From NCBI GenBank assembly GCA_035318985.1, contig DATHDP010000033.1, forward strand, positions 1 to 11,429: DNA of 11,429 nt. The letters are read 5' to 3'. Position numbers and translations under genes: made by a program. Positions 4,607 to 11,429 of this stretch are shown one piece after another; within the stretch, counting starts at the first letter, position 1; every line of letters starts with the position of its first letter. This DNA is from VBAS01 sp035318985. GTDB lineage: Bacteria; Bacteroidota; Bacteroidia; Chitinophagales; Chitinophagaceae. Below the pieces are notes generated by a model. That model was not told the DNA's origin. It worked only from the letters and a program-made list of their open reading frames with translations, and ran no database searches.

Positions 4607-7150
4607 ATGGCTAAGCAAAGAGGTTTGAATTTTTCCTGGTTAGTAAAGATGGCGTGGCGTGATAGCCGGCGCAACCGTTCAAGATTAATGTTATTCGTTT
4701 CGTCGATCATACTGGGCATTGCTGCTATGGTTGCTATTTATTCGTTGGGTGATAACATGAGTGCAGAGGTGGACAGGCAAGCTGCTTCTTTATTAGGCGC
4801 CGACCTGATGATCGGCACTGGTAAAGAGGTTAGTCCTGTGATTAAAAAAATGGTTGATTCACTTGGCGACAGGAGATCAGAGCAAAGAATGTTTCCCTCT
4901 ATGATCTATTTTACTAAAAGCAATAAGACAAGATTGGTACAGGTTCGTGCATTGAGTGGTGAGTTCCCTTATTATGGAATATTGGAAACAGTGCCTGCAG
5001 CTGCAGGTAAATCTTTTAGAAATGGACAAGCTGCATTAGTGGATCAAACGATGATGTTACAATACGGTGCTGCAGTCGGTGATACAGTTAAAGTTGGTAA
5101 TGTAAGTTTTGTTATTGCCGGTACTTTAATAAATGCTCCGGGACAAACAGGATTGTCAGCATCAGTAGCGCCACCTGTTTATATACCTCTTCAGTATTTG
5201 GAACAAACAGGGCTTGCACAAAAAGGAAGCAGGATCGCCACCCAGTTTTTCTTCAAGTTCGATAAGACGACGAACATGAAGCAACTTGTAGATAAGATCC
5301 AACCACGCCTGGACATTGAAGGCATGAGTTATGAGACCGTTGAAACACAAAAACAGAATACTGCAAGATCTTTAGAAGACCTTACCAATTTCCTTTCGTT
5401 GGTCAGCTTTATCGCATTGTTGTTGGGTTGTGTTGGTGTGGCCAGTGCAATTAATATTTATGTGAAGGAAAAAATAAGATCAGTAGCCATACTTCGTTGT
5501 TTGGGAGCAAAAGGTTCACAAGCCTTTCTTATTTACCTGATACAAATTGTTGTAGTAGGTTTTTTAGGCTCACTTGCAGGTGCTGCCTTAGGAACAATCA
5601 TTCAACAATTCTTACCAATTGCATTCAAAGATTTTTTACCGATAAAAGTTACTACTGACTTTTCATGGTCAGCGATAGGGCAGGGTTTACTATTGGGTAT
5701 TGTGATCTCATTTCTTTTCGCCTTATCGCCATTGGTATCGATTCGTAAGATCTCGCCACTAAATACATTGCGTTTATCATTTCAAAAATTTAGTTTATTT
5801 AAAGACCCCATAAAATGGCTGGTATATCTATTGATCATTCTTTTTATTTGGGGATTTATTTATTACCAAATAGGAGAGATACCGGAGTCGATCGGGTTTT
5901 CTATTGTTATTGTTGTTTCATTTTTAATATTGGTTGGAGTAGCAGCATTGCTTATGTGGGCTGTGCGCCGTTTCTTTCCCAACAGGGCAAGTTATTTATG
6001 GCGACAAGGCCTTGCAAATTTATACAGACCCAATAACCAAACTACTATATTGATCGTTGCAATTGGTTTGGGCACTGCTATCATCTGTACACTATTTTCT
6101 GTCCGTGCAATTTTATTGAAACGTATAGAACTTACTGCCCGTGACAACAGATCTAACACGATCTTATTTGATATACAGCCACAACAAACTGATAGTGTAA
6201 TAGCGTTAGCCAGACAATTTAATTTACCCATAGATGGAGCTGTGCCTATTGTAAACATGCGGTTGGAAAAAGTGAACAATATTACCGGTGAAACTTTGCG
6301 GAAAGACAGCACCATTAAAATGTGGAGAGGAACCTTTGACCGTGAATACCGTGTAACGTTTCGTGATTCGTTAACCACATCAGAAAAAATAGCAAAAGGA
6401 AAATGGTCAGGTAAAGTGGATGCATCCGGAAAAATATTTGTTTCATTGGATCAAAATTTTGCAAAGAACAATAGCATCAAAGTAGGAGATACGATGACCT
6501 TTAATCTGCAGGGATCTGTTATTTCCACTATCGTCGGTAGCCTCCGCCAGGTAGACTGGGGTCGTGTGCAAACAAACTTCCTGGTTGTATTTCCAACAGG
6601 CGTATTGGAAAAGGCGCCGCAGTTTCATGTGTTGGTAACCCGTGTTGAAAATAAAGATCAGTCAGCGCAGTTTCAGCAGCAATTGGTGCAAAAGTTTCCA
6701 AACGTAACGATCATTGATCTGAGTGCCGTGTTGAATATAGTGAGTAGTATCATAGATAAAGTTGGGTTCATCATTCGTTTCATGGCGGCCTTTAGCATCT
6801 TCACAGGTTTGATCGTATTGATCGCTTCTGTTTTGATCAGTAAATACCAACGCATACAGGAAAGTGTGTTGTTGCGTACACTGGGAGCAAGTCGTAAACA
6901 GATCTTTTATATTACAGCACTCGAATATTTTTTCCTGGGTGCTTTGGCTGCTGCTACCGGAATGTTCATGTCGTTAGGAATAAGTTTCCTGGTTGCAAAA
7001 TTTATGTTTGAAACAGAGTTTGTATTGAAGTGGGTACCGTTGTTAATTGTATTTGTATCGGTATGTTTCCTGACTGTATTTATTGGTTTGATCAATAGTC
7101 GTGCAGTAGTAACGAGACCGCCGCTGGAAATTTTAAGGGAAGAGGTGTAA
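4607..7150 (+). CDS. ybbP: ABC transporter permease, ten-helix YbbP type
   Basis: The 847-residue inner-membrane protein has two FtsX/MacB-like halves. Predicted membrane segments are near residues 28-47, 262-285, 310-332, 358-380, 402-421, 430-452, 480-500, 726-746, 772-795 and 810-832. The large loops at about 50-260 and 501-725 are periplasmic MacB-PCD-like domains. Each half has the coupling-helix pattern of the family: AILRCLGAKGSQ (about 294-305) and VLLRTLGASRKQ (about 754-765). The segment VDWGRVQTNFLVVFPTGVLE (about 649-668) matches YbbP-like proteins. Ten helices and this length separate it from the four-helix LolC/E and MacB permeases. Start: the ATG at 4607 (MAKQRG) is preferred; an in-frame TTG at 4580 would add nine residues next to the palindromic repeat. 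With its ATPase and the nearby esterase it suggests a YbbAP-TesA-like module moving hydrophobic molecules out of the membrane; the substrate is not known. Confidence 0.9.
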   Translation: MAKQRGLNFSWLVKMAWRDSRRNRSRLMLFVSSIILGIAAMVAIYSLGDNMSAEVDRQAASLLGADLMIGTGKEVSPVIKKMVDSLGDRRSEQRMFPSMIYFTKSNKTRLVQVRALSGEFPYYGILETVPAAAGKSFRNGQAALVDQTMMLQYGAAVGDTVKVGNVSFVIAGTLINAPGQTGLSASVAPPVYIPLQYLEQTGLAQKGSRIATQFFFKFDKTTNMKQLVDKIQPRLDIEGMSYETVETQKQNTARSLEDLTNFLSLVSFIALLLGCVGVASAINIYVKEKIRSVAILRCLGAKGSQAFLIYLIQIVVVGFLGSLAGAALGTIIQQFLPIAFKDFLPIKVTTDFSWSAIGQGLLLGIVISFLFALSPLVSIRKISPLNTLRLSFQKFSLFKDPIKWLVYLLIILFIWGFIYYQIGEIPESIGFSIVIVVSFLILVGVAALLMWAVRRFFPNRASYLWRQGLANLYRPNNQTTILIVAIGLGTAIICTLFSVRAILLKRIELTARDNRSNTILFDIQPQQTDSVIALARQFNLPIDGAVPIVNMRLEKVNNITGETLRKDSTIKMWRGTFDREYRVTFRDSLTTSEKIAKGKWSGKVDASGKIFVSLDQNFAKNNSIKVGDTMTFNLQGSVISTIVGSLRQVDWGRVQTNFLVVFPTGVLEKAPQFHVLVTRVENKDQSAQFQQQLVQKFPNVTIIDLSAVLNIVSSIIDKVGFIIRFMAAFSIFTGLIVLIASVLISKYQRIQESVLLRTLGASRKQIFYITALEYFFLGALAAATGMFMSLGISFLVAKFMFETEFVLKWVPLLIVFVSVCFLTVFIGLINSRAVVTRPPLEILREEV

Positions 7151-7169
7151 ACAATAGGAGGTTAGTATT

Positions 7170-7730
7170 CTACAATCCAACCATTTTCTTAAAATCATTT
7201 TCTCTTGCTTCGATAGCGGATGCAGTAACCTCTACTATTTCTTCAATAAGTTCGAGGTCATGTTCTGTTGGTTTGCGGGCTTCCGTGTAATATAGAGCAA
7301 ATGTCCCCAGCAATTCATCGTGGGCATTAAATATAGGCGTTGACCAGCACGAACGCAGACCCTCAACTAATGCATACGATTTATAATCTTTCCACAGCGG
7401 ATCAGTTGCAATATCTTCCACGATTACCTGTTTGCGGGTGAATGCTGCTGTACCACAAGAGCCAGCAGCAGGGCCAGCTTTATTTCCGCTGATGGCTTTG
7501 CTATAACGTTCGGGAAGTGAAGGAGCAGCTCCATCAAATAACTGAGTTGTTTCGTTATTATATAATAGGATAGATGTTAGAATATCGTTCCTGCTTTTAT
7601 ACTCGAGCCAGTTTAGTATCTCATTAAGTACTTCTTTCAAATGTTTTTCACTGTCCAACATCGTCTTTACATCTGTTTCCAACAGTTGTAAATCCAGTGA
7701 TTCTAATAAGTCTCCGGTAAATTCACTCAT
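7170..7730 (-). CDS. Stand-alone GAF domain protein
   Basis: The 186-residue soluble protein is almost entirely one GAF domain. Residues 1-40 are helical and acidic; the domain runs from about 20 to 176. Recognisable blocks are KAGPAAGSCGTAAFTRKQ (84-101), VIVEDIATDPLWKDYK (102-117), GLRSCWSTPIF (124-134) and LLGTFALYY (140-148), which match GAF domains normally found at the N-terminus of histidine kinases and cyclic-nucleotide enzymes. No output domain follows, so it must signal by partner binding or act as a ligand sensor. Cys92 and Cys128 sit in the usual ligand-pocket region, but a cofactor cannot be predicted. The ATG at 7730 is preferred over a GTG at 7781, which would start inside an inverted repeat. 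The gene converges with the YbbP-like gene (19-base gap) and follows the esterase gene on the same strand with a 96-base gap. Confidence 0.88.
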   Translation of the reverse strand: MSEFTGDLLESLDLQLLETDVKTMLDSEKHLKEVLNEILNWLEYKSRNDILTSILLYNNETTQLFDGAAPSLPERYSKAISGNKAGPAAGSCGTAAFTRKQVIVEDIATDPLWKDYKSYALVEGLRSCWSTPIFNAHDELLGTFALYYTEARKPTEHDLELIEEIVEVTASAIEARENDFKKMVGL

Positions 7731-7770
7731 AATGATAAGATACTTTAAAGTTATAGTTTTTTCCTTGTTG

Positions 7771-7785
7771 GTGAGTCCCACTCAC
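7771..7785. promoter_or_regulatory. Inverted repeat GTGAGT-ccc-ACTCAC upstream of GAF gene
   Basis: Perfect 6-base arms at 7771-7776 and 7780-7785 surround a 3-base spacer, 40 bases upstream of the GAF gene ATG. On the minus strand a TAACTTTA motif (7747-7754), a near match to the Bacteroidota TAnnTTTG box, lies between this dyad and the start, so the dyad would be in the upstream promoter region. It is a candidate operator, inferred only from position and symmetry. Confidence 0.35.
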
Positions 7786-7826
7786 ATTCATTAATAATGA
7801 ACTTTATTAAGTTTTAAATAGACTTG

Positions 7827-8498
7827 TCATAGAAGCTTTTCTAAATGTTTCCAAACATTTTCAGCTACTATAAGATGGCCTTCAGCAGTTGGATGAATAC
7901 CATCTGCCTGGTTAAGTTCAGGTTCACCACCAACGCCTTCTAAAAGAAATGGAATAAATGTCATCTTATTTTTAGCAGCCAGGTCAGTATAAATATTTCG
8001 AAATTCAGTTGTGTACGCTTGCCCCATATTTGGCGGGATCTCCATGCCAGCAAAAACCAGTTTAGTGTCAGGATATTTTGTTTTTACCTTATCAATAATA
8101 TCCTGGAGATTTTTTTTAGTTTCTGAGAGTGGAGTGCCACGCAAGCCATCATTAGCGCCAAGTTCGAGAATAAATATATCTATGGGTTCACGCAAGATCC
8201 AATCGATACGGGTTTTGCCACCGGAAGAAGTTTCACCGCTTACACCCGCATTGATCACCTGGTAGGGAAGACCAAGCGAATCAATTTTTTTTTGAATGAT
8301 GGCAGGAAAAGCTTCTGAAGGACTCACACCATAACCTGCGGTAAGACTATTGCCATAAAAAACAATTGATTTCTTTTTTGTAACCGTGGGAGTTTCCTTT
8401 GCGGTATTGTTTTGATCTGTACTCACAGGTTTTTTGTTATCGGTGCAACTTGAAAGAATTATTATAAGTGCGACAATAATTGCTGATCCTTTCTTCAT
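7827..8498 (-). CDS. tesA: TesA-like SGNH esterase, predicted lipoprotein
   Basis: The 223-residue product is a GDSL/SGNH hydrolase of the TesA/arylesterase type (thioesterase I / lysophospholipase L1), cleaving acyl esters or thioesters outside the cytoplasm. All four blocks are present: block I YGNSLTAGYG with nucleophile Ser51, block II NAGVSGETSSGG with oxyanion Gly88, block III GAND with Asn116, and block V with Asp199 and His202 (DGIHPT). Block I reads GNSL, with Asn in place of the Asp of GDSL. The N-terminus MKKGSAIIVALIIILSSC is a lipoprotein signal with lipidated Cys18, followed by a 25-residue Thr/Lys/Asn-rich linker, so the enzyme should be tethered to a membrane; E. coli TesA is soluble and periplasmic. 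The start at 8498 is favoured over 8519 because the lipobox fits and a promoter box lies between them. It lies near YbbA/YbbP-like genes, a known TesA association. Confidence 0.92.
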   Translation of the reverse strand: MKKGSAIIVALIIILSSCTDNKKPVSTDQNNTAKETPTVTKKKSIVFYGNSLTAGYGVSPSEAFPAIIQKKIDSLGLPYQVINAGVSGETSSGGKTRIDWILREPIDIFILELGANDGLRGTPLSETKKNLQDIIDKVKTKYPDTKLVFAGMEIPPNMGQAYTTEFRNIYTDLAAKNKMTFIPFLLEGVGGEPELNQADGIHPTAEGHLIVAENVWKHLEKLL

Positions 8499-8502
8499 AT
8501 TG

Positions 8503-8510
8503 CAAATATA
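8503..8510 (-). promoter_or_regulatory. TAnnTTTG -7 box of the esterase gene
   Basis: On the minus strand the octamer TATATTTG matches the Bacteroidota -7 consensus TAnnTTTG exactly. It ends only 4 bases before the ATG at 8498, so transcription should begin at or next to the start codon, giving a leaderless or nearly leaderless mRNA. The -33 region is poor, with no clean TTG at the usual distance. The position excludes the upstream ATG at 8519 as the start from this promoter. Confidence 0.55.
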
Positions 8511-8585
8511 GAACAACATAAAAGGGTAAAGTTGATCTTTCTGTTCAAACAGATTTGTACATTTAGTAAACTAAAATTATTTGCT

Positions 8586-8900
8586 ATGTTACTTTCAATT
8601 GCACCAAGAAAAAGTATACAGGTAACTAAGCCTAAACCTACCATTACAGTTGGCGATAATAGTTATCTTTCTGTAAGAGGCGATGGCACCAATCCTAAAG
8701 TGATACTCACAAGGGGAAAAGAAAATGGCCATATCCTATTAATAGAATCTGCATTGGGTCTTGCATTTACCATGGTTGATAATGTACCTAAGCATAGAAC
8801 CGAACTCAGCGGCAATATCACAATGAAAGGACCGTCTACATTGTTGCTTGTATGGAGTGGTTCAAGGTGGGTACAGATAAGCTATTCTAAAAATTTCTGA
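8586..8900 (+). CDS. Hypothetical beta-rich protein, 104 aa
   Basis: The 104-residue product begins MLLSIAPRKSIQVTKP and has no signal peptide. It looks almost wholly beta: TITVGDNSYLSVRGDG (19-34), KVILTRGKENGHILLIES (38-55), LAFTMVDN (59-66), GNITMKGPSTLLLVWSGSRWVQISY (76-100). The final strand pair, LLLVWSGSRWVQIS, recalls the last repeat of phage tail-fibre and adhesin-like beta proteins (pattern of a value, a Trp turn and WVQIS), but this is only a motif-level likeness. The start at 8586 (ATG) is preferred over an in-frame TTG at 8532 that would overlap the promoter region. The gene diverges from the esterase with 87 bases between starts. A TACATTTA near-match to the -7 box lies at 8558-8565. 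No family is recognised. Confidence 0.75.
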   Translation: MLLSIAPRKSIQVTKPKPTITVGDNSYLSVRGDGTNPKVILTRGKENGHILLIESALGLAFTMVDNVPKHRTELSGNITMKGPSTLLLVWSGSRWVQISYSKNF

Positions 8901-9034
8901 TCGAAGCAGTGGTATTTCAATTGCCTTTGGGGCAAGCCAAAATCCCGTCTTTTCGTTTACAAACTTTAAAGCTGTAGATCATCTACGAAAGACGAAAAAG
9001 AAGGCGCTGATAACTCTTATAAAATAAAGACAAC

Positions 9035-9970
9035 TTATTTGGCAGGCGTGATAATGATACTCCCATACTCAATTGGCTCATGATCGCCTTGTAACATAAT
9101 AGGTCCTGCAGTTCCTTCATTACTATTCAATGCACCGCCTGTAATGCCAGGTATTTCCTGGTTGCAAATAATTGTCTTTCCATTGAGCACAATGGTCACC
9201 ATTCTGCCGATCAAAGTGATCTCATAGGTTTGCCATTCACCTGGTTTTTTACCTGCACTTTCACCGGGAGCAATAAAACCATAAATTGATCCTAAGACAT
9301 CTTTTACAGGTGTCTCTTTATCATAATCTGTGATCTGTACTTCATAGCGACCTCTTAAATAAACACCACTGTTACCATGTTCGCTGAAACGGAATTTAAC
9401 CTGTAATTTGAAATCTTTAAAGTTGGCATCAGAAATTAAATTTGATCCAGCTTTCGGGCTTTTCAAAATTCCATTCTCAACTATCCATTGATTAGTTGTT
9501 CTTGATGCATGCCAGCCTTTCAGATCTTTTCCGTTGAATAGTTGTATTGGTTTATCCCAAACCGGTTTTGTATTACGGGTTAAAGCAGGCGCATGAACCG
9601 CAGAGAATTTGCAATTTCTTCCATCTGGTAGGATAATGCTACCAACCAGGCTATCACCTTCGAGAGTTGCTTCAAGATTTAAATTGTTTGGCTGTGATTC
9701 CCATTGTGGAGGTATAGAAAAACTAAGTTTACCATTAATGAGATTTACCTGGGATATTGGTCTTGCACTTCCACCGGGGCCAACAAATCTTCCAACCAAT
9801 ACACGACTACCTGATCTTTCAATTTCAAGCCAGGAAGGAAAATCTTTCCCGGAAATATTAATAGTGATATCCCATCTACCGAGAGCAGAAGATGTATCAG
9901 AATAATTTTCAGCCTTAGTGACCGATAGAATAATAAGAAAGCACAATAAAGTTAAAAGCGATCGTTTCAT
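9035..9970 (-). CDS. Secreted DUF1080 / 3-keto-disaccharide hydrolase-domain protein
   Basis: The 311-residue protein has a Sec signal peptide (MKRSLLTLLCFLIILSVTKA, cleavage near residue 20) and no lipobox, so it should be periplasmic or secreted. Residues about 30-128 form a beta-rich N-terminal region of unknown type (GRWDITINISGKDFPSWLEI, then LEATLEGDSLVGSIILPDG). Residues about 141-309 are a DUF1080 domain, a concanavalin-like beta-sandwich, with the usual marks LFNGKDLKGWH (144-154), SGVYLRGRYEVQITD (201-215), GEWQTYEITLIG (244-255), VLNGK (261-265) and the end GPIMLQGDHEPIEYGSIII (289-307). Family members have been linked to cleavage of 3-keto-glycosides, but many are uncharacterised, so the substrate is open. 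It lies 63 bases downstream of the antiporter gene on the same strand, with an inverted repeat between them. Confidence 0.92.
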   Translation of the reverse strand: MKRSLLTLLCFLIILSVTKAENYSDTSSALGRWDITINISGKDFPSWLEIERSGSRVLVGRFVGPGGSARPISQVNLINGKLSFSIPPQWESQPNNLNLEATLEGDSLVGSIILPDGRNCKFSAVHAPALTRNTKPVWDKPIQLFNGKDLKGWHASRTTNQWIVENGILKSPKAGSNLISDANFKDFKLQVKFRFSEHGNSGVYLRGRYEVQITDYDKETPVKDVLGSIYGFIAPGESAGKKPGEWQTYEITLIGRMVTIVLNGKTIICNQEIPGITGGALNSNEGTAGPIMLQGDHEPIEYGSIIITPAK

Positions 9971-9978
9971 AGATTGTT

Positions 9979-10007
9979 ATGTTGATAATGTGTAAAATAA
10001 TCAACAT
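9979..10007. promoter_or_regulatory. Inverted repeat ATGTTGAT-N13-ATCAACAT
   Basis: Perfect 8-base arms at 9979-9986 and 10000-10007 surround a 13-base AT-rich spacer; partial pairing extends inward (AAT facing ATA). The site is 9 bases upstream of the DUF1080 start. It could be an operator spanning one to two helical turns, or a hairpin between two co-transcribed genes. No T-run follows it, so a terminator is unlikely. Confidence 0.45.
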
Positions 10008-10033
10008 CGAAGTTAGCTGAATAAAGACACTTT

Positions 10034-11429
10034 TTATTTTTCAGACAGCATATCTAATGCCTCCTGGAGTTCTTCTTCATTGCCAGATAAAACAAGCAGG
10101 CGATCTCCAGCCATTAACCTATCGGCACCGGTAGGTTGAATATACTGATCGTTTCTTTTTATTAATGTGATATAAGTGGAGGATGGAAAATGCAGATCAA
10201 CAATTTTTTTCCCGACAACAGCGGAATCACTGTTAAGCGTTACAATTTTTATTTCATTGTTAGCGGGGACAAGATCAACAGTTTCTTTGCCGGGTGCAAT
10301 GGGTGGTTGTTCTGTTACCCGCAGCCATTTGGCCATTATTGGCAATGTAGTTCCTTGTAATAAAACAGAAGTGATAGAAATAAAAAAAACGAGATTGAAG
10401 ATCATGCCTGATTTATCAAGCCCGGCGATCATCGGGTAAGTTGCAAATACAATTGGCACTGCACCACGTAAACCCACCCAGGAAATAAATAGTTTGCTGC
10501 GTATGCTTGTTTTGGAAAAAGCTAACCCAATAAAAACACCGGCAGGTCTAGCAATAAACATTAAAAAAGCTGCGATGAGCAAACCTATTGGCATCAATGG
10601 GACCACTCTTGATGGAAAAACAAGCAAACCCAACGTGAGGAATAAAATGATCTGCATGAGCCAGGCCTGTCCATCATAAAATTTTAAAAGACTTCTCTTA
10701 TGAATAAAATCACGACTGCCTAACACGAGTGCTGAAAGATAAATAGCGAGAAATCCATTGCCCCCGATAATATGCGTGGCGGAATAAGTGAACATAGCCA
10801 GTCCTAATACCAGTACGGGATAAAGTCCATCACTTCCCAATTTAATATTATTGATCACCCAATGACTGATCCTGCCCATACAATAACCCATAATGCCCCC
10901 GATCAAAAATCCTTTCACAAGAAGAAAGAGAAAATTCCATGTATCAAATTTCCCGCTAGCAATGATACCCGTGAGTGTGATAGTAAGAAAGTAGGCCATG
11001 GGATCATTGCTGCCACTTTCAAATTCAAGTACAGCACCAACTTTTCCTTTAAGCTTTACTCCCCTGTTGCGTAAAATTGAAAATACTGCAGCTGCATCAG
11101 TGGCAGAAACAACAGCGCCTAATAATAATCCTTCTAATAAACTAAAGTCAAGAACAAAATGTACAAAGATGCCAACTGTGAGTGCAGTAATAAATACACC
11201 GATGGTGGAAAGTGAAATTCCCCTCCATGCGATTGGCTTTATGACTTGCCAACTTGTATCCAATCCGCCAGAAAACAAAATGAAGTTGAGTGCGATAACA
11301 CCAATGAACTGCGCCATGTTGATATTATCAAAATAAATACCGCCGATACCCTCTGAGCCGGCAAGTATTCCAACGATCATAAATAAAATGAGGGTGGGCA
11401 CACCAAAACGACTGGAGGTATTACCAGCC
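10034..11429 (-). CDS. K+/H+ (NhaP2-type) antiporter with TrkA-C domain, 5' truncated by window
   Basis: The frame is open to the window edge: nine codons upstream of the GTG at 11401 read AGNTSSRFG and continue into VPTLILF, typical of the first loop and helix of NhaP2/CvrA. The true start is therefore outside, probably about 20-30 residues away. About 464 residues are visible. The membrane part (CPA1 fold) has many hydrophobic helices and the ion-site motifs VVSATDAAAVFSILR (Thr and Asp at residues 101-102 counted from the GTG) and EFESGSNDPMAYF (Asn-Asp at 132-133). The C-terminal ~80 residues (from about VDLVPANNEIKIVTL) form a TrkA-C (RCK_C) ligand-binding domain. It should exchange K+ or Na+ for H+ across the inner membrane. 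Family members are often called NhaP2 or CvrA, but cation preference cannot be told from sequence. The stop lies 63 bases before the DUF1080 gene on the same strand. Confidence 0.93.
   Translation of the reverse strand, partial: AGNTSSRFGVPTLILFMIVGILAGSEGIGGIYFDNINMAQFIGVIALNFILFSGGLDTSWQVIKPIAWRGISLSTIGVFITALTVGIFVHFVLDFSLLEGLLLGAVVSATDAAAVFSILRNRGVKLKGKVGAVLEFESGSNDPMAYFLTITLTGIIASGKFDTWNFLFLLVKGFLIGGIMGYCMGRISHWVINNIKLGSDGLYPVLVLGLAMFTYSATHIIGGNGFLAIYLSALVLGSRDFIHKRSLLKFYDGQAWLMQIILFLTLGLLVFPSRVVPLMPIGLLIAAFLMFIARPAGVFIGLAFSKTSIRSKLFISWVGLRGAVPIVFATYPMIAGLDKSGMIFNLVFFISITSVLLQGTTLPIMAKWLRVTEQPPIAPGKETVDLVPANNEIKIVTLNSDSAVVGKKIVDLHFPSSTYITLIKRNDQYIQPTGADRLMAGDRLLVLSGNEEELQEALDMLSEK

Noticed and set aside
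5992..6378. 128-codon minus-strand frame inside the permease gene
   Set aside because: It is a shadow of the permease, whose membrane segments and family motifs continue without a break through this region.
8957..8996. Bulged inverted repeat CGTCTTTTCGT/ACGAAAGACG between the genes at 8900 and 9035, considered as a terminator
   Set aside because: The loop is long, one base is bulged and no T-run follows on either strand; at most a weak hairpin.

Overview
The window looks like chromosomal DNA of a Bacteroidota bacterium, probably a Chitinophagaceae-type soil or freshwater lineage. The support is AT-rich DNA, almost no Shine-Dalgarno sequences, lipoprotein signals of the LSSC type, a TAnnTTTG promoter box, and proteins typical of the phylum (DUF1080 glycoside-type protein, lipobox-bearing arylesterase, secreted Asp/Arg/Asn-rich protein). 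The assignment comes from reading the sequence, not from a database search.

Layout. 1-189 (-) is the N-terminal part of a lipoprotein that runs off the left edge. 190-762 has no convincing gene but holds copy 1 of a ~176 bp structured repeat. 763-1176 (+) encodes a small secreted charged protein and ends at a strong terminator shared with the convergent minus-strand group. That group reads, in transcription order, a zinc alcohol dehydrogenase (2092-3132), a small protein resembling bacterial eRF1-like families (1633-2010) and an unrecognised 118-residue protein (1253-1609). 3133-3781 is again gene-poor and holds copy 2 of the repeat. 3782-7150 (+) encodes an ABC ATPase and a ten-helix FtsX/MacB-type permease, a pair resembling E. 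coli YbbA-YbbP, with a palindromic repeat in the gap between them. Facing them on the minus strand are a free-standing GAF protein (7170-7730) and a TesA-like SGNH esterase that is a predicted lipoprotein (7827-8498). An orphan beta-rich protein (8586-8900, +) diverges from the esterase. A secreted DUF1080 protein (9035-9970, -) and a 5'-truncated NhaP2-type cation/proton antiporter with a C-terminal TrkA-C domain (10034-11429, -) complete the window.

How the genes fit together. The clearest functional unit is YbbA-like ATPase + YbbP-like permease + TesA-like esterase. In E. coli tesA is next to ybbAP and the products are reported to act together in taking hydrophobic molecules out of the inner membrane for hydrolysis. 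Here the esterase is predicted to be lipid-anchored instead of soluble, and a GAF sensor gene sits between permease and esterase. The other genes look like ordinary housekeeping or accessory functions with no evident shared pathway.

The least explained DNA is the pair of REPIN-like repeats with hairpin ends (377-552 and 3346-3522). No tRNA, rRNA, CRISPR array, intact insertion sequence or phage gene was seen.
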